54,075 nucleotides of DNA from an uncultured Bacteroidales bacterium (lineage in GTDB: Bacteria > Bacteroidota > Bacteroidia > Bacteroidales > FEN-979), in assembly GCA_903915465.1 (NCBI GenBank), contig CAIWTA010000187.1:1-54075 (forward strand), read 5' to 3'. The first letter of the stretch is position 1. Each line of letters starts with the position of its first letter. Positions 1 to 9,055 of the stretch are shown here, piece after piece. The notes beneath the pieces were generated by a model. The model had not been told where the DNA came from, did not search any database, and was given only the letters and a program-made list of their open reading frames with translations. The position numbers and the translations under genes were made by a program.

Positions 1-22
1 CATGTAAAGAAAATCGAGGAAT

Positions 23-161
23 GAGCGTCAAAAACTGCGGACTGTTTGAGGAGCGCAGCGACGAGTTTCCGCAGTTTAGCGAATGACGAAGATTTTTAGT
101 GACTTTCAAACAGCGGTGACTTTTCTTTGGTACTTTCTTTTGGTGGAAGCAAAAGAAAGTA
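23..161. repeat. Intergenic nested inverted-repeat element
   Basis: Non-coding stretch with several self-complementary segments. A 10-bp arm at 32-41 (AAACTGCGGA) pairs with 68-77, an 8-bp arm at 42-49 (CTGTTTGA) pairs with 106-113, and a perfect 12-bp stem at 131-142 (TACTTTCTTTTG) pairs with 150-161 around a 7-nt loop. The last hairpin resembles intergenic sequence I recall as dispersed in many Bacteroidota genomes; that recollection is not checked. No transposase is visible, so this is a REP- or MITE-like non-autonomous element or a folded RNA tail. Confidence 0.6.
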
Positions 162-261
162 CAGTAAGGGAAGATAATTTTATTAAGAATTGAAATTGTC
201 GTAAAGAAATATTTAAACAGTCTCTTAATCATTTTTATCATCACTTCATAAAAACTAACCT

Positions 262-314
262 CCCGGTCATTTAAGAGATTACAATCTTGCGATGGAATCA
301 TCTTAATGACCGGG
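262..314. repeat. Imperfect hairpin in the left intergenic region
   Basis: The arm at 262-276 (CCCGGTCATTTAAGA) is complementary to 301-314 (TCTTAATGACCGGG) apart from one extra T, leaving a 24-nt loop. No T-run follows directly on either strand, so a classical terminator is not well supported. No gene is seen in 1-440. Confidence 0.55.
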
Positions 315-440
315 ATTGGTCAGCCCCCTCATTTCCCTCCACAATCTGGAATCCCTGAAAATATGTAGCTAAGGTATCCTGTGAAGATTTGATTTATAAG
401 ATTCCGGCGCCTTGCACCGAACTTCCTCTTGTCTGGCGAA

Positions 441-680
441 TTACTGTATTGGGCCTAAGGGAAGAGATGGTGTGAACATCATACTGCGTTTTCTCCGGAT
501 TTCGAATTTTTTACGGGTCTCTGCCTCTTTGCTTTTATCCGAAATGAAAATGATTGTTCTTCCGCCATCTAAAACCACCGGATATTTGTCTTTAATCGAC
601 CCTGAGGTGAGCTTTGATAGTGGAACGTTGGCCTGATGGTTCTTCAGATTCATCCTGTTGTCTAATACGTCGTTTTTCAT
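441..680 (-). CDS. Small hypothetical protein (79 aa)
   Basis: A 79-residue basic soluble protein with no signal peptide or membrane segment. The ATG at 680 follows an AT-rich leader, as is usual in this genome. The core contains VVLDGGRTIIFISDKSKEAE followed by a charged, arginine-rich tail, which reads like real protein rather than a shadow frame. I do not recognise the family. An overlapping forward frame (412-636) has poorer composition and is taken as the shadow. It stands alone, about 150 bases from the lipoprotein gene to its right. Confidence 0.45.
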   Translation of the reverse strand: MKNDVLDNRMNLKNHQANVPLSKLTSGSIKDKYPVVLDGGRTIIFISDKSKEAETRKKFEIRRKRSMMFTPSLPLGPIQ

Positions 681-833
681 AGTTAGTTTAGTTAGAGAAA
701 ATATAGTTGAGTCAAGTTAAATCAAGCGCTTTTGTAAACCAATTACCAAACCTGATCAGAGATGTAAAAAAGCCCATTGGTAACAGGTGTTGTAAAGATC
801 AATTGTCAGATTGAAACATTCACGAATCCATTT

Positions 834-1259
834 TTATTCGGAATAGGAAATAACTATCGACCCTGCACATTTGAAAGGTCCATGAACACTTGCGATGTTA
901 TAAAACTCCAACTTACAATCAATCCCTTTGGCAGTAAGCAGCGACTTCAAATCTTTTGTGCAGAAATCTACCGAAGATTCCATAAAAGAAGAATGCCAAA
1001 CCACAGAATCCCCGACAGATAAAATCACATAAGATGAATATTCCGGTGATAAAGAAGTGGTAAGTTTTCCTCTTGCCTTAATCTCCTTTGCACCCGAAAT
1101 CACATCGAAAGGGATTGTGAACTTCAATGAATCTGATGTCACTGAGAATTCGGTTGTCTTGATATTTTGGCTGGGCACATCTACGTTCGGAAGCACTTGG
1201 GATTTCTTACATCCAGCAAAAAATAATATCGATATCAGCAAAATTCCAATTGTTTTCAT
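834..1259 (-). CDS. Small hypothetical lipoprotein
   Basis: The start is placed at the internal ATG at 1259 because it gives a clean lipoprotein signal: MKTIGILLISILFFAGCKKS, with lipobox FAGC and Cys17 as the probable lipidated residue. The mature part of about 120 residues is rich in Ser, Val and Thr and looks like a beta-strand domain. It contains two later cysteines (in DFCTKDL and IDCKLEF) and a third in FKCAG. No family is recognised. It probably sits on the periplasmic face of the outer membrane. The longer reading from 1340 would bury the signal peptide behind 27 extra residues and is not favoured. Confidence 0.75.
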   Translation of the reverse strand: MKTIGILLISILFFAGCKKSQVLPNVDVPSQNIKTTEFSVTSDSLKFTIPFDVISGAKEIKARGKLTTSLSPEYSSYVILSVGDSVVWHSSFMESSVDFCTKDLKSLLTAKGIDCKLEFYNIASVHGPFKCAGSIVISYSE

Positions 1260-1340
1260 TTGGCAGCGTTTTAGGATTATTATTTTTTTGGAATTCATGG
1301 AATATATTTTTTGAAAAACAGTGTCAGTCATTATCTTCAA

Positions 1341-1857
1341 TTAATAGCCACATCTTTTTCTTCGTCCCTTAGATTGTGCTTTTCCGAGATTTTCAATTCT
1401 TCAGTAGAAATTATTCATTCGGTTTTAATGTCCTGGCCTTAAAGCGGTCAACTATCAACATTGGTTTCTAAAGAATTCCGGGTAGCGTAGGACAAATGCA
1501 AATCCTGTGCCATCTCCGTCAAGGGAAGTTCAAAACATCAATTACATTTTATATACATAAGGTTATCAGAGCATTGCAAATGCTCAATTAAGGGAGTTGA
1601 TTGTTTAGATTACGAAATGAGGAGATGGTTCTGAAGAAAGTGAATGAATTTTACGCACAATTGTTCGGAATCCAGCCTAATTTTAGCAGAGGAAATGTTG
1701 GATTGGTTCCAGGATTTGATGCATAATAATAAAAGGGCATATTGGAACGGAGATTCAAATACTCAAATCTTCACGTCATATACAGTTCCTGCTTTTCAAG
1801 GAGTTGCAACAAAGTTGAAAGAGGAAAATCGTGATTAAGAAGCTCTTTAATGAAGTA
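1341..1857. other. Gene-poor stretch with one doubtful 64-aa frame
   Basis: About 500 bases between the lipoprotein and the STAND NTPase. The only sizeable frame is 1644-1838 on the plus strand, encoding 64 residues (begins MNFTHNCSESSLILAEEMLD). It has no recognisable domain and no clear promoter, and could be a remnant. No RNA gene or strong hairpin was recognised. Confidence 0.4.
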
Positions 1858-4359
1858 TTAGTCAGGTGAATCTGTGCTTACTTCATCCAGGAAACCTTTA
1901 ACTGCTTTTGAATTTGGATGATCTGTGCCCAAGGCATTTACCAATATCTGGTAGGCAGAAACCCACAAATCGCGGGCTTTTTCTATTTCTTCAAAATTAG
2001 CATGCAGATTGGCGAGATTGGATTTACGAACAGCAACATTGGGGTGATTTACTCCGAACTTAACAAGGTCTGATTCCAGGGCTGTTTCCAATAAACTTCG
2101 GGCTTTATCATATTCCCCAAGGTCAGCAAGAACATTCACAAGATTAGACTGGGCCTGCGCAATGAAAGGATGATCCGGTTCGTAAATTTCCTGATGCAAT
2201 TGCAAGGTTTTCTCAAATAGATCACGGGCAATTTCGTATTCGCCCAGATTATAATAGACATTGGCAAGGTTTGACTGGCAATGAGCTACATAAGGATGTT
2301 TTTCTCCAAAGTTTATCAGGTCGGATTTTAACGCATCTTCAAGTAAATCGCGCGCATTTGCATATTCGCCAAGGTCGGAATAAACACTGGCAAGATTGGA
2401 TTGACAAAGTGCAACGTTGGGATGATTCTTTCCAAAATTTTCTATGTTTGATCGTAATGTTTTCCCCCATAAAACCCTGGATTTTTCATGTTCCCCAAGG
2501 CCGGTATACACATTGGCCAGAATTGATTGGCGAATCGCAATATTCGGATGTTTTTCCCCCAGGTTTGCCAGGTCAGAAGCCAAGGCTGTTTCCAATAAAT
2601 CACGGGCCTTTTCATTTTCTCCCAAATTTCTGTAAATGGCCGCTAAATTAGACCTGCTGACTGAAATTGAAGGATGGTTTTCCCCGAAATTTATTAGGTC
2701 AGATGCCAAAGCTGTTTCTAATAAATCGCGTGCTTTTTCGTTTTTTCCCAGGTTTTGATAGACTGTTGCGAGATTCGATTGTGCCTGGGAAATGAACGGG
2801 TGGGTTGCTTCATAGTTTTCCAGGTCTATCTTCAATGCGCTCTCCAATAAATCGCGGGCTTTTTCAAATTCACCAAGGTCCTTATATACATGTGCAAGAC
2901 TGGAATGCTGCAAAGCCACTTTGGGGTGCTTTTCGCCAAAATTTTCAATGTCAGATTGTAAGGCGGTCTCCAATAAGTCGCGGGCTTCTTCAAATTCTCC
3001 TAAATCACGATAGACATGGGCAAGATTGGATTGATCAACTGCAATTTCCGGATGTTTTTCGCCAAAGTTTTCAAGGTCGGATTTTAGCGCTGCTTCAAAT
3101 AACTCGCGTGCCCTCTCAAATTCTCCCAGATCTTTATAAACTTTGGCCAGGTTATTTTGAAGTAACGAAATCTCTTGCGATCTTCTTGCAGGAAAAACTT
3201 TAAGAATGGCTTCCCCGAAATGAGCAAATTGAAATTTTAGCAATGCATTTGTGATTTCTTCTTTGTTATTCAATATTGATGAAACTTTTTCAATGAGCTG
3301 AATGACATCATTGGTTGTTATGTTTAGCTTAATTATCAGTGCTTCCCTGAGCAATGGATGCATCATGTAAGTTCCTGTTTCCGGATCATTTTTCAAATAT
3401 CCTTGCAAGGAAAGGTCATCCAATTTGCCTGGAAATGAACTATACCAATCCAGCTTTTCTACTTGTAATAATTGTTTAAGTGATTCTGTATCAATCCAGA
3501 GAGAGGGAAGCGCAAGAAATTGTTTCAATACCCAGGTCTCATTTTCTCCAAAATTACTTAAATCAAAAATTCCCATAAGGAATGCTCTGATTCTATCAGA
3601 TTGCTTTTGCCCAAACAATGAAGATGAAAGGCTTTTGTGTGTTTTGCCAATCAAATTCTGCTTCACCATTTCATAAGTCAGGTGATTAACGAAACATGAT
3701 TTTGCCAGGATTTCTATTAACAAAGTGTGAAAATCAAGCGCGCAAACAATTGTGCGAACCTGGTCGACAGTAAATTCTTTACAATGCGAATGAAAAAGCT
3801 GTACTGCTTCATCTTCAGCCAAATGCCCGAGTTCAACCACTTGAAAGCGGGAAAGCCGCTCTTTAGATGTTATTAGCACATGCCAGTTGGGAGCTGAAGG
3901 CAATTTCTCATAGTATACCGAAAGGCTCATATTTGCACAGTCCAATATAAGCAGATTGGGTTTGTCACTGCTAAGGGCGGATAGCTTATTAAAACATTCC
4001 GTGATCATTAAATCAGCGGTCTTATTTAAAACCCCAAGATTGGTCAACAAGGGGAAATTGGTAAGAATTGTTTCTTCAAGAGAATCATCGATAGTCAGCC
4101 AAACAAAATGGTCATAATCTTCATAAAATTCTGTAGCATAAACCGAAGCTAAAGTCGTTTTCCCAATCCCGTCCTGACCTTTCAGCAAAACTGCTTTTTG
4201 ATCCTTAGCTAAAATATTCCGCAGTTTTTCCAGATCCTTTGAACGCCCTATGATTTCTTGTCTCCGGATCCTGTGAAAAGGAGTAATTTCCTTCGGAATT
4301 ATTTCAGTTTTCTTCATCTCGTGTAATTGTGGATTTGTTGAGTTAGCGAATTTGCGCAA
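1858..4359 (-). CDS. STAND-type NTPase with ten kinesin-light-chain-like TPR repeats
   Basis: An 833-residue signal-transduction ATPase. The N-terminal third is an NB-ARC/NACHT-like domain: a GRSKDLEKL entry motif near residue 38, Walker A GQDGIGKTT at 61-69, Walker B LLILD at 136-140, and a WHVLITSKERL segment resembling the sensor strand of NB-ARC proteins. After a helical linker, residues 401-820 form ten TPR units of exactly 42 residues each (pattern SNLAxVYxxLGExEKARDLL...ENFGExHP). STAND proteins of this layout usually sense a ligand with the repeats and oligomerise on ATP binding. No N-terminal effector (TIR, nuclease, protease) is visible, so the output is unknown. The start may be the ATG at 4317 (Met15), just ahead of the NTPase. 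Convergent or divergent partners that would show an operon are absent. Confidence 0.88.
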   Translation of the reverse strand: MRKFANSTNPQLHEMKKTEIIPKEITPFHRIRRQEIIGRSKDLEKLRNILAKDQKAVLLKGQDGIGKTTLASVYATEFYEDYDHFVWLTIDDSLEETILTNFPLLTNLGVLNKTADLMITECFNKLSALSSDKPNLLILDCANMSLSVYYEKLPSAPNWHVLITSKERLSRFQVVELGHLAEDEAVQLFHSHCKEFTVDQVRTIVCALDFHTLLIEILAKSCFVNHLTYEMVKQNLIGKTHKSLSSSLFGQKQSDRIRAFLMGIFDLSNFGENETWVLKQFLALPSLWIDTESLKQLLQVEKLDWYSSFPGKLDDLSLQGYLKNDPETGTYMMHPLLREALIIKLNITTNDVIQLIEKVSSILNNKEEITNALLKFQFAHFGEAILKVFPARRSQEISLLQNNLAKVYKDLGEFERARELFEAALKSDLENFGEKHPEIAVDQSNLAHVYRDLGEFEEARDLLETALQSDIENFGEKHPKVALQHSSLAHVYKDLGEFEKARDLLESALKIDLENYEATHPFISQAQSNLATVYQNLGKNEKARDLLETALASDLINFGENHPSISVSRSNLAAIYRNLGENEKARDLLETALASDLANLGEKHPNIAIRQSILANVYTGLGEHEKSRVLWGKTLRSNIENFGKNHPNVALCQSNLASVYSDLGEYANARDLLEDALKSDLINFGEKHPYVAHCQSNLANVYYNLGEYEIARDLFEKTLQLHQEIYEPDHPFIAQAQSNLVNVLADLGEYDKARSLLETALESDLVKFGVNHPNVAVRKSNLANLHANFEEIEKARDLWVSAYQILVNALGTDHPNSKAVKGFLDEVSTDSPD
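1900..3159 (-). repeat. Ten tandem 126-bp coding repeats (TPR units)
   Basis: The TPR part of the STAND gene is ten in-frame units with constant 126-base period and no insertions or deletions between units. Several units are near identical, for example those sharing LLETALASDL. The strict register suggests recent unit duplication and room for copy-number change by recombination or slippage. Confidence 0.85.
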
Positions 4360-4486
4360 TTCTTTGAATAACTGATTTACAGGGAATTATTTGTCATTTG
4401 CTTGTGCAAACTCAAGACTGAGAATAATATTCACTTCTGAACCTGCATTTAAATTGCCATATTCATGTTTTGCTGTTCCTCAAAAG

Positions 4487-7400
4487 TTATTGATGTCCGG
4501 ATTTTCTCCTGATGATAATTTTTTGAAAATAACTTTCTTTACCGACCTGGATTCTAATATAATAGGTTCCTTCGTTTACTTCATTACAAAGTAATGTAGC
4601 CGATAAGATTCCTGCAGGACAATTATCCAGTATCATTGATTTGACGATAATTCCCGTAATGCTGATTAGTTCGACTTGTACCTGACATTTTTGTAATAGT
4701 TTCAGTTTTAAGTGGATGAGCTGATCTGCAGGATTCGGAAATATCCTTGCAGTAAAAGATGATTTTTTGTCAATGCTGATTGCCACAAAATCCAGCCATT
4801 CCGATTGAGAAGAACTACAGCCGTTCAGGGTAACAATGTCCATATAGAGACCGTTTATGGTCGGTTGATAAATATTTGAAGTAGCGCCTGGGATTAATCC
4901 GGCTTCATTGAACCATTGGTTTCCTTCAGGTGCGTTGGAAATCAGGCTATCACCTTGCTGAATAATTAGCGGTACAGGAGGCACAGGGATAACGGTAACC
5001 GGGTAATTTGGGGAAGGAAGACCATCTCCGCATAAGTTATTTCCATATACCTGGATATTCCCGGAAATTGCGGAGTTTGAGAAATCTACATGAATCGAAT
5101 CTGTCAATTGACCGGAAATAATTGAGCATTCTGCAGGAATTGTCCAGATATAGGTGATGGCGTTCGTGACAGGAGGAATAAAATAAAGTACACCTGTTGT
5201 TCCTGCGCAAACAGCTTGTGTTCCGGCAATCGTCTGGGCAGCACCAGGCAATTGATTTACGGTGACAAGAAAAACGGAAGGAGAGGCGGGTGTACAGCCT
5301 GACAAGTTGGAATAGGATAAAGATACAGTCTGGTTTCCAGGGAGGCTCCAGTGAACCTGGATCACATTTGTTCCGGTACCGCTCACTATAGTTCCTCCGG
5401 AGGAAGTTGACCAGGAATAGTTTGTCATTCCGGGCTCTGTTGAATAAGGATAATTGCCGGAGTTAACGCAAATGTTTGAACTACCTGTGATGGTTGGAAC
5501 AGGCAGTGGATTGACTTTTACTTTCAGGATATTCGTTGGTGCACTATTGCAGCTGGTTTGGGAAGATTGAATTTGCCGGAAATACGTTGTTGCGATCAAA
5601 GGTACAGGTTGGTAGTTAATCCCAGTGGCGTTGTTAATGTCGTAAAAGTTTATACTGTCAGACGAATTTTGCCATTGGTAAGAATAAGGAGAACTTCCAC
5701 CTGTCGGAGCTACACCTGTGAGAATAGCCGGAGCATTATTGTAACAGATACTTTGGTTTCCGCTGATTGATCCGGTTACAAATGCAGGATAGATGGAAAT
5801 TCCTGAAATGATAAGGGAAAATGCCTGAGAGCCTCCTGAAAGTACACCTTTATGATTGACTGTAAGCGTATGGCACCCTGTTCCTGGATTCGCGACTAAG
5901 ATCTGCTCAACATTATCTCTGATATTATCACCAGTTGTCGCAGCTGATGAAGGATTTGCATGATCAAGAACCCATGGTTTATAAGTGTTTCCATCAATAC
6001 GAAGATCCAGGTCGTTAACAAGCATTATCATTGGAGGGTTCAGAGAAGCAGGAGGAGGAATTCCGGGAGGATCTGTCCAGCAAATAGTTGCCCGTAATGG
6101 CTCTGTTCCATTTGATTTGATCTTCATGGAATAGGTTGTTCCATTCATCAATGTTGTCTCCTTGATCAAGGCAGTTGTAGTATTGCTGATAGCAGAAGCA
6201 GCTTTGGCGGTATTCAGTAAACCCCATCCATACATATAGTCTGGGCCTGAATAGCTTCCTGCTTCATCAGCGGTATGAATTGCAATTCCTTTTAAAGTTG
6301 CCGATCGCATGTAAGAACCATGAAGGTTATGGTAGTGTTCCTGAAGCAAAGCCAGGGATCCTGTTGTATTTGGAGTGGCCATGGAAGTGCCGCTCATACT
6401 TAAATAAGCATTGTCATTTGCAGATCCGGTAGAGTAAAGGTTGATTCCATCGGCAACAACATCAGGCTTTATGCGCCCGTCATCTGTTGGTCCGGTTCCG
6501 CTGAAAGAAGCCATCACAACATCGGAAGGAGAAGAATATCCATTAGGAATTCCATAAACAGCGCCAACAGCCAGGATATTTTTACTGACACCCCATCCGC
6601 TGGAAATGCAATCATATCCGGAGGGCATTCCATCGATATTCCTGATGGCCGTTGATAAGACCCAATCATTTCCATCGTACACATAATGTGAAACAGGCTG
6701 CACTGAAGGTCCTTCACCCCGGTCATTACCGGTAGCCTTGCAAGGCAGGTAATAAGGAGCATTATAAGTGATGGAGTCAACAATGGCAGCATCTGAAGAA
6801 TAGAATCCAAATTCATAATCTTCCACAGGGCTGATCGCAGGATCTCCGTACCAGTACCAGGAAGTCCCATTGTAATACCAGCCTGTAATATAGATGTAGG
6901 AAGAATTGGAAAGCAATGCTCCGTTGCCGGCTTCTGAAGCCATTTCTGCGTAATCATCCCACCAGTCAAATGCACGAAGTAAAGCCTGGTTCGCCATTCC
7001 GTGTGCATTGCTGACAACCCCCGTAGCCAACATAGTTCCAGCTACATGCGTCGAATGCGTTGCAATATACGTACCAACGTCGCCCTGCGTTATTCTGCCG
7101 ATAAGTTCCTGATGAGTAGGACGAACGGCACTCTCATCCCATTCTCTTAAAGTTATTCCTGAACCGGATAAATTTAACCCGGCAGCTCCGCCATTCCAAA
7201 CTTTGTTAGTAGAAACAGTCTTTGCTGCATTAAGATTATTCGTTAAAAAATATACCGGGATCCCATTTCTGCCCAGTTCTTTGAGCTCAACACATGTTCC
7301 GTCTTCCCAACTTTTCTTTAGCATCCATCCTTTCTTTATGGCTTGTTCGGCAGCCTGGAAACGCTTTCTTTCCGATTGCAACTGCAATTTCTTCGAAAAT

Positions 7401-7546
7401 ATTTTCAGTTCTGCTGTATTTGTTGCCTGACGAATGTTCTGAACGTCCTGCTGATTTTGAGAATATAAAGGATTTACAGAAGAAGAGAGGATAAATCCGC
7501 CTAGAAAAAACATTAATAGACTTCCCGTAAAAACACTTTTATTCAT
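4487..7546 (-). CDS. Secreted S8 (subtilisin-like) peptidase with T9SS sorting tail
   Basis: A 1019-residue exported serine peptidase. It has a signal peptide (about residues 1-29), a propeptide-like region, then the S8 domain with Asp137 (LREWDES), His164 (THSTHVAGTM), oxyanion Asn274 (ATGNDRG) and catalytic Ser388 (SGTSMATPN). The usual HGTHVAGT glycine is serine here. A jelly-roll-like P domain and two PKD/Ig-like segments (from about residue 590) follow. The last 90 or so residues begin with FPNPADQLIHLKL and match a type A T9SS C-terminal domain, which directs outer-membrane passage and is removed or anchored at the surface. It probably degrades extracellular protein. The ATG at 7546 is chosen because it starts the signal peptide. 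Confidence 0.93.
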   Translation of the reverse strand: MNKSVFTGSLLMFFLGGFILSSSVNPLYSQNQQDVQNIRQATNTAELKIFSKKLQLQSERKRFQAAEQAIKKGWMLKKSWEDGTCVELKELGRNGIPVYFLTNNLNAAKTVSTNKVWNGGAAGLNLSGSGITLREWDESAVRPTHQELIGRITQGDVGTYIATHSTHVAGTMLATGVVSNAHGMANQALLRAFDWWDDYAEMASEAGNGALLSNSSYIYITGWYYNGTSWYWYGDPAISPVEDYEFGFYSSDAAIVDSITYNAPYYLPCKATGNDRGEGPSVQPVSHYVYDGNDWVLSTAIRNIDGMPSGYDCISSGWGVSKNILAVGAVYGIPNGYSSPSDVVMASFSGTGPTDDGRIKPDVVADGINLYSTGSANDNAYLSMSGTSMATPNTTGSLALLQEHYHNLHGSYMRSATLKGIAIHTADEAGSYSGPDYMYGWGLLNTAKAASAISNTTTALIKETTLMNGTTYSMKIKSNGTEPLRATICWTDPPGIPPPASLNPPMIMLVNDLDLRIDGNTYKPWVLDHANPSSAATTGDNIRDNVEQILVANPGTGCHTLTVNHKGVLSGGSQAFSLIISGISIYPAFVTGSISGNQSICYNNAPAILTGVAPTGGSSPYSYQWQNSSDSINFYDINNATGINYQPVPLIATTYFRQIQSSQTSCNSAPTNILKVKVNPLPVPTITGSSNICVNSGNYPYSTEPGMTNYSWSTSSGGTIVSGTGTNVIQVHWSLPGNQTVSLSYSNLSGCTPASPSVFLVTVNQLPGAAQTIAGTQAVCAGTTGVLYFIPPVTNAITYIWTIPAECSIISGQLTDSIHVDFSNSAISGNIQVYGNNLCGDGLPSPNYPVTVIPVPPVPLIIQQGDSLISNAPEGNQWFNEAGLIPGATSNIYQPTINGLYMDIVTLNGCSSSQSEWLDFVAISIDKKSSFTARIFPNPADQLIHLKLKLLQKCQVQVELISITGIIVKSMILDNCPAGILSATLLCNEVNEGTYYIRIQVGKESYFQKIIIRRKSGHQ

Positions 7547-7591
7547 TGGTTAAGAAACGATAAATGGAAGAAAAGCTACATTATGTTTAAG

Positions 7592-7599
7592 CAAATGTA
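7592..7599 (-). promoter_or_regulatory. Bacteroidota -7 box upstream of the S8 peptidase
   Basis: Reads TACATTTG on the minus strand, a match to TAnnTTTG, about 45 bases before the ATG at 7546. A TTTG lies only 13 bases upstream, closer than the usual spacing, so the -33 element is doubtful. Confidence 0.45.
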
Positions 7600-7616
7600 T
7601 AATGATTTTTTACAAA

Positions 7617-8555
7617 TTATCCATGAAAGTCGATATTGTGAATCATGAATTTTGCATGAAGTAAAGTTTTGCAGATCTCTGGCATATACTCATTCACTGC
7701 ATTGACGCTGCCGGGTAAGGCGTACACCAGACTATCTCCCAAAGTTCCTGCAATACTTCTGCTCAGTAAAGAAGCAGGTTTTCCTGTAGCAAATTTGACC
7801 CGGATCATTTCCATTATTCCGGGGATCTCCTTGTCGAGTAAAGATTTGATTACTTCTGGCGTGAAATCCCGTGGTCCGATTCCTGTTCCTCCGGTTGTAA
7901 AAATGAAGTCTACTGATTCTTCCCGAGCCTTTAGTAAAAGGGCTTTTAACATATCCGGATCATCAGGAATCAGCAAAGAATTGACAGATAACGGAAGATG
8001 ATTGCCGGAAAAATAATCTTCCGTTAACTGTTGTATTCTGGGGCCTGATTTATCTTCATATACTCCGCTGCTGGCCCGGTCGCTTAAAGTGATCACAAGA
8101 ACTTTGAAAATTTTTGGGTGATATTTTAAATCCATTCCCGGAGAAAGCCTTCCTGGTTTGATCACCCGGCAAAAGATTCCTTCTTTCGGCATCACGCATT
8201 TCCCGACTTCTTTAAAGATTGTACATGAAGTGCCGTGGCATTCCTTACCGATCTGGGTGACCTCCATCTCAATTTCATTGTTTGAAAAACGGTCAAGAGG
8301 ATTCACTTTCCACAACTCCATTCCTTGGGTCGTAATATTTTCAGCAAATTCCCCAAATTTAATATTTCGACCGGTTTCTTTTTCGAATTTTTCAATGCTT
8401 TCCTTCCCAAGTAAACTGACCTGCCTGTTCCAGGGACCGGAATGGGCATCACCTGCAAGACCAAACAAAGTAAGCCCGACAGAATCGACTGAATGCTTGA
8501 CAGTCCCGATTTTTTCTGAAATATTCAGGGAAACAATTGTTATCTTTTCGTTCAT
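7617..8555 (-). CDS. MOSC domain fused to MogA/MoaB molybdopterin adenylyltransferase
   Basis: A 312-residue two-domain protein. Residues 1 to about 145 form a MOSC domain (FGLAGDAHSGPWNRQVSLLG, then GEFAENITTQG), a module linked to sulfur or molybdenum cofactor handling. Residues about 150-312 are a MogA/MoaB-type molybdopterin adenylyltransferase with TGGTGIGPRDFTPE at 221-234 and LPGSVNAV near the end. This domain activates molybdopterin by adenylation before metal insertion by MoeA. It is the last gene of the leftward Moco cluster, 44 bases after moaC. Cysteines 106, 111, 120 and 129 cluster in the MOSC half. Cytosolic. Fusions of this order are known, so the assignment is firm although the role of the MOSC half is not. 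Confidence 0.92.
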   Translation of the reverse strand: MNEKITIVSLNISEKIGTVKHSVDSVGLTLFGLAGDAHSGPWNRQVSLLGKESIEKFEKETGRNIKFGEFAENITTQGMELWKVNPLDRFSNNEIEMEVTQIGKECHGTSCTIFKEVGKCVMPKEGIFCRVIKPGRLSPGMDLKYHPKIFKVLVITLSDRASSGVYEDKSGPRIQQLTEDYFSGNHLPLSVNSLLIPDDPDMLKALLLKAREESVDFIFTTGGTGIGPRDFTPEVIKSLLDKEIPGIMEMIRVKFATGKPASLLSRSIAGTLGDSLVYALPGSVNAVNEYMPEICKTLLHAKFMIHNIDFHG

Positions 8556-8599
8556 CTGATGAAGTAATGTTGGTACAGGTTAAAATTTTAGCCTACCCG

Positions 8600-9055
8600 T
8601 CAATTCAGGCTTTTCTTGGTTTTCCGGAGTAATTTAATCTGGTCAATCACCATTCCTTTATCAACTGCTTTGCACATGTCGTAAATCGTGAGAAGACCTG
8701 TGGCAACAGCTGTCAGCGCTTCCATTTCAATCCCGGTTTGTCCGACACACCGTGCTTCGCTTGTGATTGTTACACCGGTTTCATCAATGGTGGCATTAAC
8801 ATCCATTTTGGTGATCTGTAAAGGATGGCATAATGGTATCAGCTCACTGGTCTTTTTTCCACCCTGGATCCCGGCGATTTCAGCGATTGTAAGCACATCA
8901 CCTTTCTTTAATTTATTTTCCCGTATCAGTACCATGGTAGCAGCACTGAGGGATATATGACCGATTGCAGATGCGCTTCTCAGCATGTCTGGTTTGATGC
9001 TCACATCTACCATCTGTGCCTTACCTGATGCTGAAACATGTGATAGTTTTTCCAT
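8600..9055 (-). CDS. moaC: Cyclic pyranopterin monophosphate synthase MoaC
   Basis: MoaC acts after MoaA and converts 3',8-cyclo-GTP to cyclic pyranopterin monophosphate, the first stable molybdopterin precursor. The 151-residue length fits the family (about 160). Seen motifs are GGKKTSELIPLCHPL, VGQTGIEMEAL and CKAVDKGM, which carry the conserved His and Lys/Asp active-site residues. Its ATG shares a base with the stop of moaA (TAATG), so the two are translationally coupled. Cytosolic, acts as a hexamer in known relatives. Confidence 0.96.
   Translation of the reverse strand: MEKLSHVSASGKAQMVDVSIKPDMLRSASAIGHISLSAATMVLIRENKLKKGDVLTIAEIAGIQGGKKTSELIPLCHPLQITKMDVNATIDETGVTITSEARCVGQTGIEMEALTAVATGLLTIYDMCKAVDKGMVIDQIKLLRKTKKSLN

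Noticed and set aside
412-636. A 74-aa forward frame at the left edge
   Set aside because: Overlaps the better reverse frame at 441-680 and looks like its shadow.
2271-3203. Forward frames opposite the TPR repeats
   Set aside because: They arise from the periodic antisense of the 126-base units and have no domain.
6514-7017. A 167-aa reverse frame inside the S8 peptidase gene
   Set aside because: It is out of frame with the clearly conserved catalytic domain at the same place.
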